A stretch of 64,000 nt of DNA from Bacteroidaceae bacterium (lineage in GTDB: Bacteria; Bacteroidota; Bacteroidia; Bacteroidales; Bacteroidaceae). Position 1 is the stretch's first letter, and each line of letters opens with the position of its first letter. The translations under genes and the position numbers were made by a program. The stretch lies in the NCBI GenBank assembly GCA_017617805.1, contig JAFZVN010000035.1, positions 1 to 64,000 on the forward strand, given 5' to 3'. The notes beneath the pieces were generated by a model. That model saw only the letters and a program-made list of their open reading frames with translations, searched no databases and was not told the DNA's origin. Positions 7,075 through 14,597 of the stretch are shown piece after piece.

Positions 7075-9456
7075 ATGAAGATTGATATTTACCAGAACAA
7101 GCGGAGTGTGCGCCCGTTCACTTCGTGGAAATCGAGGGCAGACATGCTGAATTTTCTTGAAGAAAACAAGAAGATTGCTGCCATCTGCCAAAAAATCAAG
7201 GAGACGGGCGACCTCTCGCTGAAGGACGGACTGCCTGCCATGATGCCCATGGGCGATGTGGGCGACCTGCAGCGGAAGAAGGAGAACTGCATGCCAACTG
7301 GCATCGTGATGATAGATCTCGACAACAAGGGGGAAATCGGGCCAGAGGTGGTGCATTGGTGGGAGGACGATGACCCGAAGGCACTCATCGAGAAGATGCT
7401 CACCGAACGGCTCACAGGGGTGGGTCAGCCAGAATTGGAGCGCATGCATGTGGTCTTGGTGCATATCACCCCATCAGGGAAGGGGCTGAGGCTGCTGGTG
7501 CATTGCCATGCGGAGGGCATGGAGGCGACCATCCTGAACTGTGTGGAGGCGCTCGACCTGAAACGCTTCGGAGAGGTGGATCCTGCCTGCACGGACCTGT
7601 CAAGGCTGTCGTATCTGGTGCCTGAGACGTACATCGTCTATGAGAAGGGACTCTTCGATGAGGTGCCTGCCATCAGCATCGAGGCGATGAAGGTGTGGAA
7701 AAGCACGGGCACAGCGGAGAAGCACAAGAACACGCTGACAGATGTGGCGGATGTGCTCAAGAACGACGAGGAGTACAGGGACTTTGAGTATAACGGTCAC
7801 AAGGTGGCTGAACTGGTGAGGGAATACCTGGACGCCACTGGGGGTGACCCACCTGAAGGACTGAGGCACCCGACCTACAACAACCTCATCGTGCAGTTCA
7901 GAAACCTCGTGAACAACGACCCGAAGATCCTGCATGCCGTGCTGCCCACGTTTGGCAACTCGATTGAGGAGACTTGGGGACAATGTGTGAGCCTCTGCTC
8001 CTCGAACCGAACCACAAGGCTGGAACGCAACGTGTACTTCTTCCTCAAAGACAGGGGCTACCTGCTGGAACGCCCCTCGCCTGAGACACCTGAACCCTTG
8101 GAACCTGAGGAGGACACGCTGCCTCCGATGCCCAAGCTGCCTCCTGTGTTCAGACAGTTTGTGAACGCGGCTCCCGACGATTTCAAGATACCCACTGTGG
8201 TGGCGCTATTGCCCATACTCGGCACATTGACCAGTTACCTGCGTGCTGACTACTTCGATGGGAAGGAGCAGAGCACGGAATTCATCTCCCTGCTGTTCGC
8301 TCCTCCATCGTCGGGCAAATCGTTCATCGAGAAGTTCAGCTGGCTGCTCGACAACATCCGCGAGCGCGACCGCATCAACAACAAGAGGGAGGAAATCTAT
8401 GCCGCCATGGACAGCAAGAAGTCGGACAACGAGAGGGGCGAAGACGCGCCCAAGGTGAGCGTGAGAATCGTCAAACCGCTCATCTCCATCCCTGAGCTGC
8501 TGACCAAGATGAGGGACAACCATGGCAACCACATGCTGATCATCGCTGAGGAGCTGGACACCTTCAGCAAGGGCAACAGAACGACAGGTGGCGACAAGTC
8601 GGACTTGTGGCGAGTGACCTGGGACAACGGGTTCTATGGCCAGTACTACAAGAGCACGAAAACCTTCAAGGGGGAGGTGCAGATGTTTCTGAACCTGCTC
8701 TTCACCTCGACACAGGACCAGATAGACCGCTTCTTCAAGAATGTGGAGGACGGACTGGTGACCCGATTCAGCGTGTGCCCGATAGAGAACCAGATGTACA
8801 GGTCGTACATTCCGTGGAAGAAGATTGCGCAGAAGGACATCCTGCAAATCAAGAACATCCTGACGAGGTTGGACAGCAAGGTGTATAAGTTGCCCCTGAA
8901 GCTGGATTTCGAAGAGCTGGATGACATCAAGTCGGAGGAGTTTGACGCGGTGGTGCCTTGGCAATTTGACTTCCTGCCTCATGAGAAGCTGGACTTGAGC
9001 TATCTGTTCCCCACCCTGTACGAATGGTTGGAGGAGGAACGGGTGAAGAGCGCCATCACGCTGAACCCTGCAAGGGATGTGTTCAGAAGACGTGCTGCCT
9101 TGAAGGGATTCCGGTTGGCACTGGTATGCCACGGACTCTACACGACGGTGGGCAAGAAGGAGCAGGAGTTGATCAAGGATTTTGTAAAGTGGTTCTGCAG
9201 CGTGGATCTGCGCAACTCGCTCTATCAGTTTGGGGAACGCTACAACGAACTGCAGAACAAGGCTGTGGCAAAGAAAATCCCTCAGTCGAAGGTGTTTGAC
9301 AAGCTGGACGAGGTGTTTGAGACAACGGATGTGAGGCTCGCCCTCCAGAAGGCTGGCAAGAAAACGCCTGTGAAAGTGGTCATCTCGCTCTGGAAAACCA
9401 ACGGGCTGATAGAGAGCACCGAAAACAACAAATTCAAAAAACTGAAAAAAGCATAA
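7075..9456 (+). CDS. VirE-N/BT4734-like and DUF3987 primase-helicase-like protein
   Basis: A 793-residue cytoplasmic protein. Residues 1-200 match the VirE N-terminal (BT4734-like) family: GIVMIDLDNKG near residue 80 resembles the acidic strand of archaeo-eukaryotic primases, and SGKGLRLLVHC is also typical. Residues 350-790 resemble the DUF3987 helicase-like domain: a P-loop APPSSGKS (about 409-416), a Walker-B-like strand MLIIAEELD, and an arginine-containing block around DGLVTRFSVCP. Such fusions are common in Bacteroidota mobile islands and are thought to act in replication of the element; no direct biochemistry is implied. The start at 7075 follows a repeat-rich leader. The next gene starts 1 bp after its stop, so the two are co-transcribed. 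Full length appears intact. Confidence 0.8.
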   Translation: MKIDIYQNKRSVRPFTSWKSRADMLNFLEENKKIAAICQKIKETGDLSLKDGLPAMMPMGDVGDLQRKKENCMPTGIVMIDLDNKGEIGPEVVHWWEDDDPKALIEKMLTERLTGVGQPELERMHVVLVHITPSGKGLRLLVHCHAEGMEATILNCVEALDLKRFGEVDPACTDLSRLSYLVPETYIVYEKGLFDEVPAISIEAMKVWKSTGTAEKHKNTLTDVADVLKNDEEYRDFEYNGHKVAELVREYLDATGGDPPEGLRHPTYNNLIVQFRNLVNNDPKILHAVLPTFGNSIEETWGQCVSLCSSNRTTRLERNVYFFLKDRGYLLERPSPETPEPLEPEEDTLPPMPKLPPVFRQFVNAAPDDFKIPTVVALLPILGTLTSYLRADYFDGKEQSTEFISLLFAPPSSGKSFIEKFSWLLDNIRERDRINNKREEIYAAMDSKKSDNERGEDAPKVSVRIVKPLISIPELLTKMRDNHGNHMLIIAEELDTFSKGNRTTGGDKSDLWRVTWDNGFYGQYYKSTKTFKGEVQMFLNLLFTSTQDQIDRFFKNVEDGLVTRFSVCPIENQMYRSYIPWKKIAQKDILQIKNILTRLDSKVYKLPLKLDFEELDDIKSEEFDAVVPWQFDFLPHEKLDLSYLFPTLYEWLEEERVKSAITLNPARDVFRRRAALKGFRLALVCHGLYTTVGKKEQELIKDFVKWFCSVDLRNSLYQFGERYNELQNKAVAKKIPQSKVFDKLDEVFETTDVRLALQKAGKKTPVKVVISLWKTNGLIESTENNKFKKLKKA

Positions 9457-9457
9457 T

Positions 9458-9991
9458 ATGGTTACATTAGAACTGACAAGACGATATGGTGCCCCAGGAT
9501 TCACTTGGGGCACCATGAAGGAGCCTCAGACGGGCTTCTCGTGCCACACGATGGAAAGGCGTGACCCCAAGCACTGGAGGGGCATGAAGAACTACTGCGC
9601 CATCCCTGCCGGACGCTACAAGCTGAGGGTCATCACGAGGGACAACCTGAAACTGAATCTGAAGTTGTTGATGTCGGGCACTTATCGCAATGCGGAGTTT
9701 GCGGATGCGAAGGTGCCCAACGACCAGCCTGCGGGCAGCATCTGTGTGGGCAAGAGCATCAATCGCGACAAGTGCCAGCTGGAAGGCGGAGAGGTGGTGC
9801 TGGACGGCATCGACGCATGGATCAGACGGCTGATGTATGATGGGCGCGTCTCCACAAAAATGAAGACAGGAGAGCTGGAGCTGGTGGTGAACTATGCGGA
9901 AGGCTACTACTACGACGAGCAGGCAACGGACAGAAAGGAGGAAGAGCAGCATGAGGAAGAATGCGACACCAGCTTTGACTTTGCGGAATAA
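9458..9991 (+). CDS. DUF5675-family protein (phage-lysis-associated)
   Basis: A 177-residue protein with the DUF5675 pattern: LELTRRYGAPGFTWGTM, GFSCHTMERRD, then the core AIPAGRYKLRVI (about residues 49-60) and the C-terminal VGKSINRDKCQLEGG. In phages and islands such proteins neighbour lysozymes and amidases, and the family is suspected to act on the cell wall, but I know of no established activity. The last 30 residues are an acidic, probably disordered tail. It starts 1 bp after the primase-like gene and its 3' end overlaps the next gene by 41 bp. Confidence 0.7.
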   Translation: MVTLELTRRYGAPGFTWGTMKEPQTGFSCHTMERRDPKHWRGMKNYCAIPAGRYKLRVITRDNLKLNLKLLMSGTYRNAEFADAKVPNDQPAGSICVGKSINRDKCQLEGGEVVLDGIDAWIRRLMYDGRVSTKMKTGELELVVNYAEGYYYDEQATDRKEEEQHEEECDTSFDFAE

Positions 9992-10325
9992 TCCGTTCCG
10001 CTTCAAACTCGATCGTGAACCCAGCAGCATGATCCATTGCTTCGTGATGGTGATGGAGAGGATAGCGGAGAACTTTCCCATGCTCGTGATTGAGACAAGA
10101 GCCTTGGACAAGGTGCTCTTTGGCAAGAGCCTGAGCACGATGAAGCACTACTGCCAATATCCTTTCGTGATGCGTGGCGGAAAGTGGGACGAACAATGCG
10201 AGTCTTATCTGCTGCGCTACTTCATCGTCTGCTGGATGATCCGAAAACTCGACCCTGCCCAATTCCCTGCGAAAGCTTTTCATGCAGCGTTTGAGAACTT
10301 TAGGCAATTGACAGTTGACAGGTGA
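9951..10325 (+). CDS. Hypothetical protein overlapping the DUF5675 gene
   Basis: A 124-residue protein. The ATG at 9951 (MRKNATPALTLRNNPFRFKL) is preferred to the one at 9894, since the earlier start would extend the overlap with the preceding gene to 98 bp and gives a low-complexity N-terminus. The middle has a Cys-containing hydrophobic helix (MIHCFVMVMERIAENF) and a later one (YLLRYFIVCWMIRKL). No family recognised. It is the last gene of the island; repeat words begin at its stop codon. Confidence 0.5.
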   Translation: MRKNATPALTLRNNPFRFKLDREPSSMIHCFVMVMERIAENFPMLVIETRALDKVLFGKSLSTMKHYCQYPFVMRGGKWDEQCESYLLRYFIVCWMIRKLDPAQFPAKAFHAAFENFRQLTVDR

Positions 10326-10367
10326 CAGGTGACAGGTTAATTTGGTTAATTGGTTAATTGGTTAATT
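10309..10367. repeat. TGACAGG tandem words and right 24-bp inverted repeat
   Basis: Tandem TTGACAG/GTGACAGG words at 10309-10335 run into GGTTAATT units; 10344-10367 is the exact reverse complement of 30-53. This marks the right edge of the accessory region. Confidence 0.6.
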
Positions 10368-10686
10368 TTTTGTTTTTGAAGTGAAGATGGTATTGCAAAG
10401 GTACACATAATTAAATAAACAACTCAACTTTCGCAAGTGTTCAACTTGTTCATTTCAACACGAATTACACGAAATTTCACAAAACTAAGCAGAAAGAATC
10501 TATCACACAAAGCACCTTCTGTGCAACTAATTTCACGAAGGCCATCCGGATGGTTCGTGAACCTTTAGCTCGGCGTAGCCAAATTAGTAGCCGCTTGCGG
10601 CTTCGAGCAATAAGAAAATCTGTCCGCATGGCTTCGTCTCTTTCGTGAAATTTGTGTTAAAATGAACATACGAAACTTGAATAAAC
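10368..10686. other. Gene-free stretch of intergenic repeat words
   Basis: Contains a minus-strand TACCTTTG box (10396-10403) with no gene behind it; near-inverse copies of CACGAATTACACGAAATTTC (10457-10480) and TTTCGTGAAATTTGTGTT (10641-10658); the AACCTTTAGCTC word at 10560-10571; and a GTAG followed by the palindrome AGCCGCTTGCGGCT at 10589-10602. No open frame of note. Confidence 0.6.
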
Positions 10687-10729
10687 AACAGAAGGTGGGT
10701 GCTTCAGTTCGAGCATCCACCTTCTGTTT
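10687..10729. terminator. Long hairpin terminator of the DUF4878 operon
   Basis: A 17-bp stem (10687-10703 with 10712-10729, one G-T pair, core CAGAAGGTGG) with an eight-base loop; flanks give U-rich ends in both directions. It ends the minus-strand operon that starts at 11782. Confidence 0.8.
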
Positions 10730-10754
10730 GACGAGTGATAGATCTAAATTGCTA

Positions 10755-11147
10755 TCACTTGCCTGTGTCAAGTTTCCAGACACCGTCCACCTTGACAGCA
10801 TCGGCTTTTTTGCTCTCGGCTGAGCCGTCGCCATACTTCATGGTGTAATCGACTTTGGCGGAGTTGCCATCTTCTGACATCTGGACATTGGTCACTTCGC
10901 AGCCTTTGAGACCACCCTTCTTGTCAATCTCCTTGCCCACCTTGTCACGCATCAGATTGGCATACTGCTGCTTGTCGCTGTCGGTAAGGTTGTTTTTGAA
11001 GTAGAAGAGGTCGATGGCTTCCTCATACTGACCTTCTTGGATGCAGGTCACATACTTGGTCACCACACCTTCAGGCGTGTTCTGGTTGCATGACACGAAT
11101 GCCAAAGCCACGAGCGCAAGGCTCAGAACGGAAAGAATCTTTTTCAT
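10755..11147 (-). CDS. DUF4878 lipoprotein
   Basis: A 130-residue lipoprotein. Signal peptide with lipobox LAFVSC (Cys20), then the DUF4878/NTF2-like pattern: PEGVVTKYVTCIQEGQYEEA at residues 26-45 and a C-terminal beta-sheet ending VDGVWKLDTGK. Members are small cone-shaped periplasmic or surface proteins of unknown ligand. Its start codon overlaps the stop of the upstream gene (ATGA, 11144-11147), which implies translational coupling with the YiiX-like protein. Confidence in the family is high, in function low. Confidence 0.85.
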   Translation of the reverse strand: MKKILSVLSLALVALAFVSCNQNTPEGVVTKYVTCIQEGQYEEAIDLFYFKNNLTDSDKQQYANLMRDKVGKEIDKKGGLKGCEVTNVQMSEDGNSAKVDYTMKYGDGSAESKKADAVKVDGVWKLDTGK

Positions 11148-11782
11148 TGTTCTTGGGTATTAAAAGGTTTAACATATAATATATTTGTACTTTCTGCTAT
11201 ATCGCTGGGGAAGATACATTCACCGTCCTTGCACACAAGGGTGGGCACAGAGTGGCGATGTCCGTCGCTGAGGTCGATGCCCTGATGGAGATATGCCTGC
11301 CAGATGAGTTCTGTACAATAGAGCTGGGTCGTGTCGGAGAGTTGGTAGTCATTGTCAAACTCCACTTGCGCCTTCGCCTTCGACCAAGCATAACGACTCG
11401 CAGCCCCTGCGATGCTGTCCGCACAATTGACCCTCATCCAGGCACCACTGACGGCTCGGTCAGCAGCATAAAAGTGCGCCAAAGGCTCACACTTCACATA
11501 TTCTGGCTCTCCCCTCTCTGCCTCTCCTGGCACGGCATGGATGACCATCCACTCGTCTGCCAGCGAATCGTGATGGAGGATGCCGATGTGGGAATAGGCC
11601 GATTGGCTCGCCTCAGTCACCACCTGACTTTCGGCTCCATATCCACAACGCAGCACAAGATCACCTTCACGAAACCCTTCGTCATCTGCCAGCACCACCG
11701 ACGTGCGATGTTCGCCACAGGCAAAACACACCAGCATCAACAGCATGCTGCAAAGACGAAGAAACGAAACGGACTTTTCCAT
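11144..11782 (-). CDS. YiiX/YebB-like permuted NlpC/P60 lipoprotein
   Basis: A 212-residue lipoprotein. I chose the ATG at 11782 (MEKSVSFLRLCSMLLMLVCF), since it begins a good signal peptide with lipobox VCFAC (Cys22); the longer frame to 11908 lacks one and runs into the xylanase upstream region. After Cys22 come the motif GDLVLRCG, the catalytic-type SAYSHIGI (His65) and, near the C-terminus, LYCTELIW with the nucleophile-type Cys; these match YiiX-like circularly permuted papain-fold proteins, which may hydrolyse lipids or amide bonds. Coupled by a 4-bp overlap to the DUF4878 gene. Divergent from the xylanase gene, with which it shares a short upstream region. Confidence 0.8.
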   Translation of the reverse strand: MEKSVSFLRLCSMLLMLVCFACGEHRTSVVLADDEGFREGDLVLRCGYGAESQVVTEASQSAYSHIGILHHDSLADEWMVIHAVPGEAERGEPEYVKCEPLAHFYAADRAVSGAWMRVNCADSIAGAASRYAWSKAKAQVEFDNDYQLSDTTQLYCTELIWQAYLHQGIDLSDGHRHSVPTLVCKDGECIFPSDIAESTNILYVKPFNTQEQ

Positions 11783-11872
11783 AATCGGAGTCAAAGGTAC
11801 GAATAAGTGAGGACAAAGACAAAAGAAAATGGATTTTTTTAGTGTTTTCTTGGCCATATCGGGAAAAAGCAG

Positions 11873-11880
11873 TACCTTTA
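11873..11880 (+). promoter_or_regulatory. -7 element of the xylanase gene
   Basis: TACCTTTA, one base off the TAnnTTTG consensus, 27 bp before the start codon at 11907, in the AT-rich gap between divergent genes. A TTG at 11849-11851 is a possible -33 box. Confidence 0.5.
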
Positions 11881-11906
11881 CATCGAAATTACTAAGCATA
11901 ACAATC

Positions 11907-14588
11907 ATGAGAACTATTTACTACCTGACAGCGCTGGTTGCTTGCCTCCTTTGTGGAGAGGCGCATGCGCAGCTTTCATCTAACCCAGATAAGTTTTTGG
12001 GTAACATCACCACCGGTTACAGTGTGGATTATGGCAATGAGAAGTTCTATACCTTGTGGAATCAGATCACGCCAGAGAATGAAACGAAATGGGACGCCAT
12101 CGAACCCAGCCGAGGCAATTTCAACTTCAGTGGTGCAGACCGATCTGCCAACTATGCCAAGCAACATGGCTTTCCTTTCAAGTATCACACGTTGATATGG
12201 GGTGACCAATACCCTGGTTGGGTCAAAAACCTCTCCACCTCGGAGCAGGCGAAAGCCCTCACGGAGTATTTTGACGGTGTGAAGAAGCATTACCCCAATC
12301 TGGAAATCATCGACGTGGTGAATGAGGCTGTGGCCGGCCACAAGGACAATCCTGCTTACAAAGCCGCCCTTGGAGGTGCAGGCAAAACAGGCTTCGACTG
12401 GATTATCAAGGCGTTTGAAATGGCGCACGAACGTTGGCCTGATGCCATCCTCGTGTATAACGACTACAACACCTTCCAGTGGAACACCAACCAGTTCATC
12501 GATTTGGTGACTACCATTCGCGATGCAGGAGCACCTATTGATGCTTACGGATGTCAGTCACATGACCTGACCGACTGCGACTTCAACACGTTCAAGGCAT
12601 CGATGGACAGACTTCAGAAAGAACTGAAGATGCCAATGTACAGTACTGAATATGACATCGGCACAGAGGATGATGCCTTGCAGTTGAAGCGCTACAAGGA
12701 ACAGATTCCTTATATGTGGGAGGCTGACTACTGTGCGGGCATCACCTTGTGGGGCTACATCTATGGCCACACATGGACAACGAACGGAAACTCAGGCATC
12801 ATCAAGGATGGCAAAGACCGTCCTGCGATGACTTGGCTGAGGGAGTATATGGCGACGGAGAAGGCAAAGAATGCCAAGAGCCCCTACCCTAACTTCAAGA
12901 AGGAGGCATCGGTGTATATCAAACCTTCCATCCTCAAACCCACGAAGGGAGAACCGCTCACCATCACAGTCAATGCTCGTCTGCGCACCAAGACCATCGA
13001 CCACATCGACCTCTATGTGAAGAACGTGAAATACGCCACCATCACAGAGCCTTCGTCTGTGAACGAGAAGACCAAGGATGGGGCATACGAGGCTGAATAC
13101 ACCCCAACGGCTACTGGCAAGTACAGTCTGAAAGCTGTGGTGGTAGATACAGAAGGTAATGAGTATGAGCGCATCGGTTCTTTCACCGCTTACAACCCAC
13201 GCAGCACCTTCAAGGGTGAAATTGAACTGCCAGGCATCGTGGAGGCTGAAGACTACGACAAGGGTGGCGAAGGCATCACCTTCCACGACTCAGACAATCA
13301 GAAAGACGGCAATGGCAACGCTTATCGCAACGACGCTGGAGGTGTGGACATCAAGAAGGTGGATGGCGTAGGCTACACCATTGGCTACACCAATTCAGGC
13401 GAGTGGTTGGAGTACACGCTCAACGTGAAGGAAGCTGGCTTCTATGACTACGATGCATACGTGTCTTCTGGCACAACAGGTTCATCTTTCATGCTCGAAA
13501 TCGAAACGGATGGTGTATCTCAAGCTCTGACAGAAACCATCGCTGTGCCACAGACAGGCAACAACACATGGAGCAATTATGTGCCTGTGCATGGACGTAC
13601 CCTTATATCTATTCCAGAAGGCAAGCATATCCTCCGCATCAATGTGACAGGCAACAGCGGCGATATCGACAAGGTTGAATTCAAGCACATCGAACTGAAC
13701 AACGACATCAAGTTCAGCGTCACCTCTGATCCAAAGACGGGTACAGCAGGCGAGAGCCTCACACTCCAAGCGAACACAACGGCTACTAACATCCAGAGCG
13801 TCAGCTTCTATGTGAACAACAGACTGGTTGAAACAGTGACAGAAGCACCGTTCGAAACGACGTATAAACCTACGGAGAAAGGGTCTTATACCGTGACGGC
13901 AGAAGCGACTGACACAGATGGAAATACCTCAAAGATCTTTAGCTATACCCTCAAGGCTAACAACAAACGGACACCTTATAAGTCAGCTATCGCCATTCCT
14001 GGCATCATCCAAGCCGAGAACTTCGACAAGGGTGGCGAGGGACTCACCTTCCACGACTCGGACAGCAAGAGAGAAGGCGACAAGGACTATCGTTCTGACA
14101 GCGAAGGTGTTGACTTCGTGGTAGGCAACAATGGAACAGCCATCGGCTATACCGCTAAGGATGAATGGTTAGAATATACCGTCAATGTGAAGGAAGCTGG
14201 TAAATATGCCTTCGAGGCAACCGTATCGTCAGGTACCACCAACTCAGGCTTCAACATCGGTCTGGTGAAGAATGGTCAAGTAACCACCATCGGCAAGGTG
14301 AGTGTGCCTCAGACAGGAAGCAACGACTGGGGCACCTACAAGGTGGTCAAAGGCAATATCACCAAGGAACTGGAGGCTGGTGAACAGACGCTCCGCTTCA
14401 CCATCACAGGAGCCAACTGCAACATTGACAAGGTGGAACTGATTCTCACAGAGAGCACAGGCATTGCCGACTTGCAGGTGCCTGTTCAACCAGACAAGGA
14501 TGTCATCTACAATGTGGCTGGTCAAAAGGTGGATGCCAACTATAAGGGCATTGTCATCAAGAATGGTCGCAAGATATTAAGAAGATAA
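11907..14588 (+). CDS. Secreted GH10 endo-beta-1,4-xylanase with two CBM6 modules
   Basis: An 893-residue enzyme that should cut xylan. The ATG at 11907 gives a clean signal peptide (MRTIYYLTALVACLLCGEAHAQ). GH10 catalytic domain about residues 24-340: ENETKWDAIEP, acid/base Glu140 in DVVNEAV, nucleophile Glu248 in STEYDIG, GITLWGY at about 278. Then an Ig-like domain (about 355-440), CBM6 (about 445-590: LPGIVEAEDYDKGGEG, EWLEYTLNVKEAG), a second Ig-like domain, and a second CBM6 (about 690-830: IPGIIQAENFDKGGEG). The final 45 residues (VIYNVAGQKVDANYKG, then a basic end) resemble the C-terminal sorting-like tails of Prevotella secreted proteins. CBM6 binds xylan or beta-glucan chains. No adjacent SusC/D pair belongs to it. 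The downstream uvrA starts 9 bp later. Confidence 0.92.
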   Translation: MRTIYYLTALVACLLCGEAHAQLSSNPDKFLGNITTGYSVDYGNEKFYTLWNQITPENETKWDAIEPSRGNFNFSGADRSANYAKQHGFPFKYHTLIWGDQYPGWVKNLSTSEQAKALTEYFDGVKKHYPNLEIIDVVNEAVAGHKDNPAYKAALGGAGKTGFDWIIKAFEMAHERWPDAILVYNDYNTFQWNTNQFIDLVTTIRDAGAPIDAYGCQSHDLTDCDFNTFKASMDRLQKELKMPMYSTEYDIGTEDDALQLKRYKEQIPYMWEADYCAGITLWGYIYGHTWTTNGNSGIIKDGKDRPAMTWLREYMATEKAKNAKSPYPNFKKEASVYIKPSILKPTKGEPLTITVNARLRTKTIDHIDLYVKNVKYATITEPSSVNEKTKDGAYEAEYTPTATGKYSLKAVVVDTEGNEYERIGSFTAYNPRSTFKGEIELPGIVEAEDYDKGGEGITFHDSDNQKDGNGNAYRNDAGGVDIKKVDGVGYTIGYTNSGEWLEYTLNVKEAGFYDYDAYVSSGTTGSSFMLEIETDGVSQALTETIAVPQTGNNTWSNYVPVHGRTLISIPEGKHILRINVTGNSGDIDKVEFKHIELNNDIKFSVTSDPKTGTAGESLTLQANTTATNIQSVSFYVNNRLVETVTEAPFETTYKPTEKGSYTVTAEATDTDGNTSKIFSYTLKANNKRTPYKSAIAIPGIIQAENFDKGGEGLTFHDSDSKREGDKDYRSDSEGVDFVVGNNGTAIGYTAKDEWLEYTVNVKEAGKYAFEATVSSGTTNSGFNIGLVKNGQVTTIGKVSVPQTGSNDWGTYKVVKGNITKELEAGEQTLRFTITGANCNIDKVELILTESTGIADLQVPVQPDKDVIYNVAGQKVDANYKGIVIKNGRKILRR

Positions 14589-14597
14589 TTGTAAATT

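Noticed and set aside
8206..9516. Long minus-strand frame (436 codons) opposite the primase-helicase gene
   Set aside because: It is antisense to an intact domain protein, His/Leu/Val-rich without a domain, and typical of shadow frames of GC-rich genes.
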